Shown here: piece by piece, positions 16,353 through 25,135 of the stretch
Numbering within the stretch: position 1 is the first letter of the stretch
Layout: each line of letters starts with the position of its first letter
Origin: PALSA-610 sp038213435
GTDB taxonomy: Bacteria; Actinomycetota; Acidimicrobiia; IMCC26256; PALSA-610
Assembly (NCBI GenBank): GCA_038213435.1
Contig: JBBQTI010000005.1
Location: 60,862 to 124,861 of the forward strand
DNA: 64,000 nucleotides
Direction: 5' to 3'
Made by a program: the position numbers and the translations under genes
The notes under the pieces: model-generated
The model's database searches: none
Seen by the model: only the letters and a program-made list of their open reading frames with translations
Told to the model about the DNA's origin: nothing

Positions 16353-17903
16353 GTGAACGACCGGTCCCACCTGGTACGACCCTTCGCGTTTGCATGCCGT
16401 CGCCCCTGCGCGCGTGTGAAACTCGTCTCACTCGTCATGGTCTGCGTTGCCGCGTGTTCTTCCGGGTCGTCCACGCGTCGCGCCGGGAACGACGTGACTC
16501 CAGCGCAGCCGAGCTTCCCGGCCCAGCAGCGGCTGGACACGTCACGACTCGTCGTGTATCAGGTTTGGCTCAACTACTACGCGCGAAACGTGGACGATGG
16601 TCAGGAATCGTCCGACGTTTTCGCCAATGCCGCTGCGCATCTCAAGGGGATTGCAGCAATGGGCGTGACCGCGATCCAACTATCTCCGATACATCCGTTC
16701 GGACGCGATACCACGGTCGGTGCGACTTACAGCGTCAGGGATTTCTACGCAGTCAACCCGGGATATTCGGGAGTGCGGAGTAGCGACGCACGTGCGCGTC
16801 AGAGGGGTATCGCGACGCTGAAGCGCTACATCGACCGGGCACACGAGCTCGGGCTGCGAGTGCTCATGGACTGCGTCTATCACAGCACCGAGCCGGACAA
16901 CGTCTTGGTCTCCCAACATCCCGATTTCTATAAACACAAACGCGGTCGCATCGTAAGGAACCAGTTCGGCTTCGCCGAACTTGACTACGACCTTCCCGCC
17001 GTCCATTCATACATGATCGATCTAACGGGGTTCTGGGCGCGGGCTGCCGGGTTCGACGGTTGCCGAGCCGACCTGGCGACAGCCATTCCTGTGCCGTTCT
17101 GGGCGATGCTCAACAACGAGCTGAAGCGCGCGAGCCCCAGCTGGCTCATGATTGGCGAGGTAGGCGACCGGATTGGCGAGTATGCCGGTACCTACTCCGG
17201 CCGGGGCTTCCGGCCCGGTGAGCAATACGACAAGATCTACGCCTTCGACGCGATCTACGGAGTCGAATATATGAGCGCCTTGCGTCGGGTCCTCGACGGA
17301 ACGACCTCGGCGGCACTGTTGCGGCAGGCGTGGGCGCGGCCGGACGAGCTGACCAAGTCTGCGCCGGCGGGGACGGCGTTGTACCGCGGAGTCGACAACC
17401 ACGACCAGAACCCGAGAGCCGCGGCGCTCGCGGGCGGAAACCAAGGAATGCTCGCTGCGATGGCCGTGAGTTTCACAATCGACGGGATCCCGTTCATCTT
17501 CAACGGCCAGGAGATCGGCGACACGAACCCGACCAGCCTGTTCACACAGCAATACATCGATTGGACGAGACCGCGACATCCAGAAGATTCACAAGTCTTC
17601 AAGGACTTGTTGACGTTGAGGCGCACGCACCCGGCCCTTGCGCACGGCACAACAACCGTCTGCACCACCAGCGAAGCCGGAAGCGTGATCAGCTATCTGC
17701 GAACCAGCGCCGACGAGCGCGTCGTGGTCGTCGTGAACCTGTCTCCGCAACGCCGGACCACAACCGTGACCGCGCCACCTCGCGAATCGCTGAGCGGCAC
17801 GATCGCCGACTTGAGGTCGGGTCGAACGTTTCGGATCACGAATCACTCTCTCACGCTCACCCTTGCTCCCTGGGCCTACCTGATCGGCGCCACACGCCCA
17901 TGA
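16353..17903 (+). CDS. GH13 (alpha-amylase family) lipoprotein
   Basis: 516 residues. GTG 16353 is chosen for the AAGGAAG about 9 bases upstream; it gives an Arg-rich n-region, the hydrophobic VSLVMVCVAAC and lipobox Cys35. The barrel shows all GH13 regions: region I LMDCVYHS, region II GFDGCRADLA with nucleophile Asp240, region III MIGEVGD with the acid Glu, region IV RGVDNHDQNPR. The end has the C-terminal beta domain (VVVVVNLSPQR). Such enzymes act on alpha-glucans or trehalose/sucrose-type sugars; the specificity is not clear. Located at the membrane outer face, next to another lipoprotein hydrolase. Confidence 0.9.
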   Translation: MNDRSHLVRPFAFACRRPCARVKLVSLVMVCVAACSSGSSTRRAGNDVTPAQPSFPAQQRLDTSRLVVYQVWLNYYARNVDDGQESSDVFANAAAHLKGIAAMGVTAIQLSPIHPFGRDTTVGATYSVRDFYAVNPGYSGVRSSDARARQRGIATLKRYIDRAHELGLRVLMDCVYHSTEPDNVLVSQHPDFYKHKRGRIVRNQFGFAELDYDLPAVHSYMIDLTGFWARAAGFDGCRADLATAIPVPFWAMLNNELKRASPSWLMIGEVGDRIGEYAGTYSGRGFRPGEQYDKIYAFDAIYGVEYMSALRRVLDGTTSAALLRQAWARPDELTKSAPAGTALYRGVDNHDQNPRAAALAGGNQGMLAAMAVSFTIDGIPFIFNGQEIGDTNPTSLFTQQYIDWTRPRHPEDSQVFKDLLTLRRTHPALAHGTTTVCTTSEAGSVISYLRTSADERVVVVVNLSPQRRTTTVTAPPRESLSGTIADLRSGRTFRITNHSLTLTLAPWAYLIGATRP

Positions 17904-17997
17904 GCGGAGGATCAACCCCTCGCGGGCAAAGGCGCCCGCAACCCGTCCAGAGGTGTACCAGCATCACCGCCCGCGCCGGGCTGGATACCATCGGGGC

Positions 17998-18267
17998 GTG
18001 CAGAAACACCGAGTCCGCGTCACCTACTGCGTGCCCTGAGACTATTCGGACCGTGCCGTGCGCACGGCTACGGACCTCCTTCACGACTACCAACACGTGA
18101 TCTCGGAGTTGGTGTTCGTGACCGGCTCGAGCGGCGTGTTCGACGTCGAGGTCGACGACCGGATGCTCTTCTCGAAGCGCGCATCCGGGCGGCACGCCGA
18201 GCCGGGAGAGGTGCTCCGGCTCTTCCGCGAGCACATCGTGCCCGGCGTCGAGATCTACGAACGCTGA
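17998..18267 (+). CDS. Rdx/SelW-like selenoprotein, in-frame TGA read as selenocysteine
   Basis: Reading from GTG 17998, the frame runs HRVRVTYCVP, then TGA (18037-18039), then DYSDRAVRTATDLLHDYQHV and on to a second TGA at 18265: 89 residues. The TGA falls exactly at the second redox position of the family's CxxC/CxxU motif (Cys11-Val-Pro-Sec14), after the conserved beta strand ending YC. The rest is a full Rdx domain, including LVFVTGSSGVFDVEVDDRMLFSKRASGRHAEPGEVLRLF. Translated without recoding, only a 69-residue piece from GTG 18058 lacking the active site would remain. A SECIS-like hairpin follows the TGA. Rdx proteins are thioredoxin-like oxidoreductases of unclear substrate. Stands alone, 95 bases after the GH13 gene. 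Confidence 0.82.
18037..18073 (+). promoter_or_regulatory. Bacterial SECIS-like hairpin after the in-frame TGA
   Basis: After the TGA, CCGT (18051-18054) pairs with ACGG (18070-18073) and GCCGT (18055-18059) with ACGGC (18064-18068), with a bulged T at 18069 and a GCGC loop at 18060-18063. The loop starts 20 nt after the TGA and begins with G, meeting the known bacterial SECIS rules (loop 16-37 nt downstream, G in the first two loop bases). Part of the coding sequence. Confidence 0.65.
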
Positions 18268-18295
18268 CCCGGCCGTCGAGTCGCTCGCGGCGGCG

Positions 18296-18541
18296 TTACG
18301 CGGCGCGGGTCGAGGCGACGACCGGAACGCGGGGCGGAAGGCCGGGTGCGCCGGGTGGCGTGTGGAAGAGCCAAAGCGACATGACGCGAAGCGCGAACCA
18401 GTCGTTGCCCGAGATGTGGAGCGCGGCCAGCTCGTTCGCCGACGACTGATGGCGTTTGGTGACCATCTCCATCTTGATGGCCGGCGCGCCGGGAAACTCG
18501 ACCTCGACGTTGCCAGCGGCGGGCAAGCGCTCCGATGTACA
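18296..18541 (-). pseudogene. Duplicated 3' end of the PilZ-tailed glycosyltransferase
   Basis: The 82 C-terminal residues (SERLPAAGNVEVEFPGAP onward to VVASTRAA) nearly match the end of the glycosyltransferase at 21303-23294, in the same orientation and with high DNA identity over about 245 bp. The match stops abruptly just before SERLPAAG, so the PilZ RxxxR and DxSxxG c-di-GMP motifs of the parent are missing. The open frame continues upstream to 18730 in unrelated sequence. Looks like a partial duplication scar, not a working gene. Confidence 0.75.
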
Positions 18542-18757
18542 CCGTCCTTCGATCGCATCGAGACTCATCTCGACGTATCCCATCGGGTTCAGCCCCCGAA
18601 GCCCTCGCCCCCTTGGCCTCGTCACCGGAATTGTCACGGAGCCCCCGCCCTCGTCTCTCGGCTCTCGGCTCGGGCATGGAAAAAACCGTTGGCCCTGGAT
18701 CGTGCGCCTTCGGAACGTTCTGGAGGTCAAATCGGTCGTCTGTGGGGGGGTTGGTCG

Positions 18758-19212
18758 TTAGGGCCATGCGAGTATCACGCCTGCTGGCGTGTCCGCGAGT
18801 TCGCAGCGGGCGATCGCTTCTTCCCACGCGAGTCGGTTCGACACGCCGGTGAGGGCATCACGACGCGCGAGGTCGTTCGTGTCGACGTACGCGGCGCCCA
18901 GGGCGACGGTCTGGTCTATTTGTTTACGCCGGTCCGATTGCAGGGTTGCGAGGAGCGCGATTGGTGGGAGCACGAGTAGCAGTGCACCAGGCGAGTTCGG
19001 CGCCGCGATCGCAGCCGCGATGCCGATCGGAGCGAGTGAAAGGTCACACGAGGGGTGCATGGCAACGTAGAACCGAACGCGAACGTGCTCGGCACGCCTG
19101 CAGCACCGACCAGAGCCATGATCGTCAAGGCCGTCACGAGGTGCCAGCGGACACGCCGCGCAAGCCCGATTCGACGGGCTCGCAGGTGGTTCAGCGGTGA
19201 GCGGTCGGTCAT
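18758..19212 (-). pseudogene. Broken GGDEF (diguanylate cyclase) gene
   Basis: ATG 19212 has a strong AGGAGG and starts MTDRSPLNHLRARRIGLARR, then a membrane helix (HLVTALTIMALVGAAGVPS). Around 19040-19090 the frame shifts; the other frame continues with hydrophobic helices (LAPIGIAAAIAAP, ALLLVLPPIALLATL), then ARRDALTGVSNRLAWEEAI, the start of a GGDEF domain. Sequence identity to GGDEF stops at VILA and the frame ends at 18758, so the catalytic half is gone. It abuts the duplicated PilZ fragment, suggesting a recombination junction near 18.75 kb. Confidence 0.7.
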
Positions 19213-19844
19213 GGCACAACCTCCTGAGGGTCCAAAGATCCACAGGACGGCGGTTTCGCCACTCGCTCCCCACCCGGCTAGGCGACCAAATGACGCCGAG
19301 GGATCATCGCTTCGTCCCACCCGGATGTCTCCCGAGTGGGCCAGATATCTGCAGCCGCCAAGGAAACTTGAGGAGCCACCAAAAAACCGGCACTAATGCA
19401 GCACGCGGCCGACCGTCCGCGGCAAACGCCCATTGGGATTCGAGCGACCGGTCGTCCAGATCGACCCCCGGCCAACACAGCAGCGATGGATCCGGCACCT
19501 GCACGACCCAACAATCAGTCGCGTGCAAGGGTCCGCGTCCAAGAGCACCGAGTCGTGCTGTTGGGTCAGCCTCGTCGCCGCTTTACGGTCGGATGATTCG
19601 TGTGCGTAGACGATCAATGCGAGCGCGAACGCCACGCGCGTAACCCGCGGCAATGACCACGACCGATGCGTCGCGTTCACCCCCAGGCGCGTATACGTAA
19701 CGACGGTGGCCGGCCGCGCGGCACGGCATGTGCGAATTCGCGACTCGTTCGGACGCGCTGTGCAGTCTCCCGCGGCACAGCTGCCGGTTGATTGAGGGCC
19801 GCCGTATCCCGCAATCGCCGCGCGAACGGTACGGTCACAAGACG
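19213..19844. other. 632-bp stretch with no supportable gene
   Basis: Only short, overlapping frames occur. Two minus-strand frames (19393-19680 and 19304-19528) could be pieces of one decayed gene: the first has a short hydrophobic RVTRVAFALALIVYAHE stretch then QQHDSVLLDADP, the second continues as DCWVVQVPDPSLLCWPGVDLDD. I recognise no family and see no RNA or repeat. Confidence 0.4.
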
Positions 19845-20989
19845 TCAGCCGCGGGGATCCTGTTCGTCGTCAGTTTCGATCGGGCGGTCGTCGGCTCCGA
19901 TGCTCAACGCCTGCTTGACCGTGCCGCGCCGTTCGTCCCAGACATCGCGCACGATCACCTGCATTGCACCGGCAACGGGAATCGCGAGTAGCGCTCCGAG
20001 CAGCCCCGCCAGCTTGACGCCGACGAGCACGGCAACCAGCACCGAGAGCGGGTTCATCTTCACGGTTTTCGCCATTACGACTGGCTGCAGCACGTGGTTC
20101 TCGAACTGTTGGTAGACGACGAAGAAGACGATCGTCGCGATGCCCAGACCCGACGATTGCAGGAAGGCGACGAAGACCGGCGGCACCGCGCCCAGCGTTG
20201 CGCCTACGAGCGGCAACAGGTCCGCGAACGCGACCCACAACGCCAAGATGAACGCGAACGGCACCCCGAGCGCGCGCAGCCACACGTAGGCGAACGATCC
20301 CGCGATCAACGAGATCGCGACATTGCCCGCGACATAGCCGGTCACCGCGCGGGCGGCGTCGCCGGCCACGCGCCGCACACGTTCGGCACGACGTTCCGGG
20401 AGGAGCGCGAGCATCGACGCGGAGAGGTGAGGTGCTTGCAGCAGCATCAAGAAGGTCAGCACCCCGATGGTAAGAACCGCGACCACGCCCGTCACGATTG
20501 CCCGCCCGGTACGGAACAACGGCCCGGAACTGCTGCCGAGCGACTCACGGATCTTCGGAAGGTTCTCACGCGCCCATTTCTGCGCGCCGACGTCGTCGAG
20601 CCAGCGACCGATCTCGCCTCGGCCCTCCTCTGCGTCCCGGATCGTGTCGGGCAGGCGTTCGGCGAACGACGACGAGGCGTCGTATACGGGACGTGCGAAT
20701 GCGTAGCCGAGCGAGCCGACCAGCGCTGCACCCAACACGAACACAATCGTCGCGGCGACCCCACGCCGCACGCGCGCGCGGCGTTGAAAGAAGTCGACCG
20801 CGGGCGCGAGACAACGGTGAAGAACAGCGCGACCGCGAACAAGCCGAGCACTTCGGCCAGCGAGATAAGCAATTGCCACACGAGGATCGCGGCGCCGACC
20901 ACCGCCACGCCGACGCTCCAGAACGCGGCGAAACGTCGCAGCGGTATCCGGTCATTGCTCGTGCGCTCGCTGGGCGGTTCGAGTCCCAT
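19845..20989 (-). pseudogene. AI-2E family (PerM/YhhT-like) transporter, frameshifted
   Basis: The first ~60 residues (MGLEPPSERTSNDR..., helix FWSVGVAVVGAAILVWQLLI, SLAEVLGLFAVALFFTVV) are in one frame from ATG 20989; from about 20810 the rest is in another frame (LAPAVDFFQRRARVRRG to the end at 19845, containing the hallmark helices and PLVGATLGAVPPVFVAFL). One missing base near 20810 would restore ALFFTVVLAPAVDFF. Members are 8-helix membrane proteins exporting small molecules. Either a recent mutation or a sequencing error; the remainder is intact and without stops. Confidence 0.75.
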
Positions 20990-21063
20990 GAGGCCGTCCT
21001 GCCCTGAAGCGGCACGCAGCAAACTCACCGCCTCACGTTCGCCGGTTGCAAGATCGACAAGGC

Positions 21064-21225
21064 CGGGACCTGACCACCGCGACCGCGATCAGCACCGGCC
21101 AGTTCCACTCGTGTGCCCTATTGACGAACGGCACCGCCAAATGCTGGGGCAACAACGGCTTTGGCCAGTTGGGCAACGGCACCCCTACCGACTCGTCGAC
21201 ACGAGTAGTCGTGACCGACCTCTAG
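21064..21225 (+). pseudogene. Orphan RCC1-repeat fragment
   Basis: In one plus-strand frame ending at TAG 21225 the sequence reads TTATAISTGQFHSCALLTNG, then TAKCWGNNGFGQLGNG and TPTDSSTRVVVTDL, one repeat of the kind found 12 times in the protein at 44545-46488. No start or preceding repeats exist, so it is the 3' tip of a lost gene, read in the opposite direction to the intact one. Confidence 0.75.
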
Positions 21226-21302
21226 CTGTACCCGGCCATGAGGTCGGTGACAGTCGGCTGATCGGGGGAAGTCCTCCGAGTGCGCTGTGGCGGCGGCTCA
21301 GG

Positions 21303-23294
21303 TTACGCGGCGCGGGTGGAGGCGACGACCGGAACGCGGGGCGGAAGGCCGGTTGCGCCTGCTGGCGTGTGGAAGAGCCAGAGCGACATGACGCGAAGCG
21401 CGAACCAGTCGTTGCCCGAGACGTGGAGCGCGGCGAGCTCGTGCGCCGACGACTGATGGCGTTTGGTGACCATCTCCATCTTGATGGCCGGCGCGCCGGG
21501 AAACTCGACCTCGACGTTGCCCGCGGCGGGCAGGCGCTCCGATGTGAACCGGACTGCGGCACCGCCGACGGAGACGTCGACGAGCACCGCGGGGGCGCCG
21601 TCGACGAGGACGATGGCGTCGGAGGCGACGCGATGGGCGTTGCGTCGCGACGAGGCGTACTCCAGCGCACGTATGCGCCGGATGCCTCCGAGCAGCGCGG
21701 CCCCGACGAGCACCAGCCACGCGCCCGAGGCGACCGTCGACTTGGTGCCGGTGTACCACGGCACCCAGCCCGCGAGGCCGGCCCCGGCGTACGCGAGCAC
21801 GGCGGCGTCGATCGCGGTCAGCGCGACGAGGATGCGGGGCGGGTGCCCGCGGTGGCGGTCGTCGGCGCCGCCCTTCGGGGTGACCTCGAACTGCAGGGCA
21901 CGGCGGGTCAGCACCCACCAGAGGCATGCCATGCCGACGGGCACACGGAACACGCGCAGCGCGAACGCGGTCGGCCAGCTGATCTGGCCGCGCATGAGCC
22001 GGCGTGAGCCCCACAGCCGGAGGCTGAACATGGCGACGAACGCGGCGGCGAACGTCGCGGGTCGCGCAGTCGAGGTTTCCGCTCCGGTCGCGAGCACCGC
22101 GATGGGCACTGCGAACGCAACGAGCGTGGCAATGCCTTCGAGCCACCACAGCGTGCCGTTCAGGTACTCCCAGAACGTGCGCCACGACATCCAGCGCTTC
22201 GCGGCCCAGAGCCGCTCGTGCGTCAGGATCTGCATCGCGCCCATGCCCCAGCGGCGGCGCTGCAGAAGGTACTGCTCCGGTGTCGCGGGCGCGAGGCCGA
22301 CCGCGAGGGTCTGGTGGTGATACGCCGTCTTCCATCCTGCTCGGATGAGCTTGATGGTGGTGTGCATGTCTTCGGTGATGGTCTCGGTCGCGACGCCGCC
22401 GATCTCGCGCAACGCCTCGACCCGGAGCAGTGCCGTCGAGCCGCACCAGAAGGGCCCGACGCCCGCGTGTTGGCGCGCCGGCATCAAGACGTTGAAGAAG
22501 AGCCCCTGCTCGCCGCTGTTCCCGTCGTCGTCGTACGCGCCCGCGTTGTAGAACGCCTGGGGTCCCTGCACGAGCGCGATGTCGTCGACGGCGAACCAGC
22601 CGAGGGTGGCCGTGAGAAAGTTCGGGAGCGGAACATGATCGCAATCGAGGACCGCGATGATGTCGGCCCCGCCGGTGTGCGCCTCGTCGTCCGCCGCGAG
22701 GAGGTCGAGCGCGTGGTTGAGGTTGCCGGCCTTGGCATGATCGTGGACGGCCCGGCTCACATAGCGCGCCCCGAAGGCCTCGCACATCTCCGCGACCCAC
22801 GGCCGATCACCGTCGTCGAGCACCCACGTCTCGTGCGACGGCTCGAGCGCGCACGCGGCCGCCACGGTCGGTGCGATGACTTCGACCGGCTCGTTGTACG
22901 TCGGGATCAACACCGCGACGCGCATGCCGTTCGGTGCCTGCTTCACAGGCACGGGCGCGACGGTGTCGATGCTCCACAGCGTCACCGTCTTCACGATCAG
23001 ACCGAGCAACGGCAATGCCTCGAACGCGATCAGCGTCCAGGCGATGCGCCGGTCGTACGAATTCGTCGGCAGTGTCCATCCGATCCGCCAGCTCAGGTAC
23101 ACCGCCAGCGCGACGACCGCCGCGACCCCGCCGGTGCGAGCCATCAGGCGCGAACGCGTCGCTTCGGGTCCGGGCGCGTCGAGCTGCGCGACCCATGACG
23201 CGAGGGCCTCGTGTGAGTCGTGGCCGCCGTCGGCGCCGCGCCACGCCTCGAAGCGCGACTCGTCGGTACACGTGCTCGCCTTGTCGGTGCGCAC
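21303..23294 (-). CDS. Cellulose-synthase-like GT2 glycosyltransferase with C-terminal PilZ domain
   Basis: 663 residues from GTG 23294. Two N-terminal helices precede the GT2 domain with DDGD (160-163), DCDH (217-220), TED (307-309) and QRRRW (345-349), the full set of processive glycan synthases. Four or more helices follow, then PilZ at about 570-650: RNAHR gives RxxxR and DVSVGG gives DxSxxG, the c-di-GMP binding motifs. So it likely polymerises and exports an exopolysaccharide when c-di-GMP is high, like BcsA. No BcsB partner is in view. Its last ~82 codons are duplicated at 18296-18541. Confidence 0.9.
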   Translation of the reverse strand: MRTDKASTCTDESRFEAWRGADGGHDSHEALASWVAQLDAPGPEATRSRLMARTGGVAAVVALAVYLSWRIGWTLPTNSYDRRIAWTLIAFEALPLLGLIVKTVTLWSIDTVAPVPVKQAPNGMRVAVLIPTYNEPVEVIAPTVAAACALEPSHETWVLDDGDRPWVAEMCEAFGARYVSRAVHDHAKAGNLNHALDLLAADDEAHTGGADIIAVLDCDHVPLPNFLTATLGWFAVDDIALVQGPQAFYNAGAYDDDGNSGEQGLFFNVLMPARQHAGVGPFWCGSTALLRVEALREIGGVATETITEDMHTTIKLIRAGWKTAYHHQTLAVGLAPATPEQYLLQRRRWGMGAMQILTHERLWAAKRWMSWRTFWEYLNGTLWWLEGIATLVAFAVPIAVLATGAETSTARPATFAAAFVAMFSLRLWGSRRLMRGQISWPTAFALRVFRVPVGMACLWWVLTRRALQFEVTPKGGADDRHRGHPPRILVALTAIDAAVLAYAGAGLAGWVPWYTGTKSTVASGAWLVLVGAALLGGIRRIRALEYASSRRNAHRVASDAIVLVDGAPAVLVDVSVGGAAVRFTSERLPAAGNVEVEFPGAPAIKMEMVTKRHQSSAHELAALHVSGNDWFALRVMSLWLFHTPAGATGLPPRVPVVASTRAA

Positions 23295-23368
23295 CCGCTC
23301 TCCCTGGCTCGAGATCGAATTGATCGTCGGCGCCCGAGAGGAGCTCCTTGAGTCGGGTCAGCGCTTGG

Positions 23369-23815
23369 CTAGCCGGCGCGTAAGGGGATCCCCGACGACT
23401 CGGGCCGCAGCCGGTACAGGCGCCACGCCACGGCGACGGCGAACGCCACGATGCCGGCGGCAACTGCCAGGTCGGCCACGTTCACGATCGCCCACGGCGT
23501 CACCAGGAAGTCTCGGGCGGCCCCGAAGCGAATCCGGTCGAGGGCGTTGCCGAACATCCCGCCGACGATGAGCGCGGGCGCGATGGGCGACACCCCGAAC
23601 GCGACCGCGGGCCGGGCGACGAACGCGACGAAGGCCGCCAGGACGACGATGGTTCCGGCGATCAGGACCGCCGCGGGGCCACCGACCACGCCGAGCGCGT
23701 AGGAGGGATTGTGGGCGACCAGCCCGGCCTGCGTCGCCGCCGCCTTCGTGAGCTGGTCGTCGAGCACGATCGCCCCGACCACGGGTACTGACACGAATAT
23801 CCAATTTCTGTCCAT
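23369..23815 (-). CDS. lspA: Signal peptidase II-like protein (LspA)
   Basis: 148 residues with four hydrophobic segments. LspA cleaves lipoprotein signal peptides after lipidation. Visible motifs: DDQLTKAA near residue 19 (D-x-x-x-K), HNPSYALG (N-x-x-x-ALG), GGMFGNALDR with catalytic Asp93, and NVADLAVAAG with catalytic Asp115. It is at the short end of the family and more divergent than a housekeeping copy, so it may be a second, specialised LspA. ATG 23815 is preferred to TTG 23821. It lies 75 bases upstream of the glycosyltransferase on the same strand. Confidence 0.78.
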   Translation of the reverse strand: MDRNWIFVSVPVVGAIVLDDQLTKAAATQAGLVAHNPSYALGVVGGPAAVLIAGTIVVLAAFVAFVARPAVAFGVSPIAPALIVGGMFGNALDRIRFGAARDFLVTPWAIVNVADLAVAAGIVAFAVAVAWRLYRLRPESSGIPLRAG

Positions 23816-23901
23816 CGCCAACCCAGATCGACAAGCTCCATGGCCGACCTGAGCCTCGGATTGCTCGTTTAGGGGCGCTCAACGACCGATAAGTTCGCGG
23901 G

Positions 23902-24990
23902 ATGCAAATTCACGCGGCTCTGCAATCCGCCCTCCAGGCGGTCGTGTCGGTGGTCGGCACCGATCTCGTGCTGACGATCGGCTCGCGTCCGATGATCCGG
24001 CTCGACGGGTTGATCCACGAGGTCGACAACGAGCCGATCATCGACGAGATGTTGATGGACCAGTACCTCGCCGACCTGCTCGACGGCGACCAGCGTGACG
24101 ATCTCGAGCGCAATCGCGACGAGGACTTCGCGTTCTCGTACGGCATCTATCGCTTCCGCGGCAACGTGTTCTACCAACGGGGGTTGCCGGCCGTTGCCCT
24201 GCGCTTGATCCAGAGCACGATCCCGTCGTTCGACGAGATCGGTCTGCCGCCCTCGGTGCGCGATCTCATCACGCTCAAGCAGGGTCTCATCTTGTTCTGC
24301 GGCCCGACCGGGTCCGGTAAGTCGACGACCATGGCAACGTTGACCGACGCCATCAACGCGACCCGTCGTTGTCACATCCTCACGATCGAAGACCCGATCG
24401 AATACCTACACGAGAACAAAGCCGCGGTGGTGCACCAGCGCGAGGTGGGTATCGATGCCCAGTCGTTCGAGCGTGCGCTTCGCGCCGCGCTGCGCGAGGA
24501 CCCCGACGTCGTGCTCGTGGGCGAGATGCGCGATCCGGAGAGCATCGGGATCACGCTGACGCTCGCGGAGACCGGGCACCTCGTCATCTCGTCGCTGCAC
24601 ACGAACGATGCGTCCCAGACACTCGATCGCATCGTCGACGTGTTCCCGGCCGAGCGGCAGGGCCAGATTCGCCAGCAGCTCGCAGCCACGATGTCGGCCG
24701 TCGTCGCCCAACGCCTCGTCCCTCGCGTCGGCGCGGGCCTCATCGCCGCGTACGAGGTGCTCCTGGGCACCCAGCCGGTGCAGAACCTGATCCGCGACGG
24801 GAAGTCGAACCAGTTGCGCAACGCGATGCAGATCGCGCTCTCGACCGGTCACAAGACGCTCGAGATGTCGCTCAATGAGCTGGTCGCCCAGGGCATCATC
24901 ACGCACGAGACCGCCGTTGCCACCGCGTTCGTCCCACACGAGATCGCAGGCGCCAATATCCTCTCGCCCCTGATGGCGCAGCCGCTCTAG
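23902..24990 (+). CDS. pilT: Type IV pilus retraction ATPase PilT
   Basis: 362 residues, the normal PilT size. The N-terminal domain (DLVLTIGSRPMIRLDG) leads to the RecA-like motor with Walker A GPTGSGKS (134-141), Asp box TIEDPIEYLH, Walker B VVLVGEMRD (203-211) and His box SLHTNDA (231-237); the C-terminal region has the AAYEVLLGTQPVQNLIRDGKSNQL stretch where PilT carries its AIRNLIRE-type motif. It depolymerises pili, powering twitching. It sits 10 kb from the other pil genes and alone on the plus strand, followed by a strong terminator, so it is expressed separately. Confidence 0.95.
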   Translation: MQIHAALQSALQAVVSVVGTDLVLTIGSRPMIRLDGLIHEVDNEPIIDEMLMDQYLADLLDGDQRDDLERNRDEDFAFSYGIYRFRGNVFYQRGLPAVALRLIQSTIPSFDEIGLPPSVRDLITLKQGLILFCGPTGSGKSTTMATLTDAINATRRCHILTIEDPIEYLHENKAAVVHQREVGIDAQSFERALRAALREDPDVVLVGEMRDPESIGITLTLAETGHLVISSLHTNDASQTLDRIVDVFPAERQGQIRQQLAATMSAVVAQRLVPRVGAGLIAAYEVLLGTQPVQNLIRDGKSNQLRNAMQIALSTGHKTLEMSLNELVAQGIITHETAVATAFVPHEIAGANILSPLMAQPL

Positions 24991-25030
24991 CGCCCGCCTC
25001 GGGCGGCGTGAGCAACGGAGCCCGGACGCG

Positions 25031-25071
25031 AAAAGACCCCCGAGGGAGTCATGAGGTCCCGGGGGTCTTTT
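25031..25071 (+). terminator. Rho-independent terminator after pilT
   Basis: AAAAGACCCCC at 25031-25041 pairs with GGGGGTCTTTT at 25061-25071, with GGGA/TCCC pairing inside, ending in a T run; the A-tract on the 5' side means it could work in both directions, serving the convergent response-regulator gene too. Confidence 0.88.
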
Positions 25072-25135
25072 ACGCAACTGGGTACGGTTAAAATAGACCT
25101 GACGGCCCTCGAATGGGGTGTTCACGGCGTTGGAT

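Noticed and set aside
18058..18267. 69-residue protein starting at GTG 18058
   Set aside because: This start lies inside the SECIS-like hairpin and would omit the conserved first beta strand and redox motif of the Rdx domain.
20094..22007. 637-residue plus-strand open frame
   Set aside because: It is antisense to the AI-2E and glycosyltransferase genes, is Arg/His-rich as expected of a shadow in GC-rich DNA, and has no recognisable domain.
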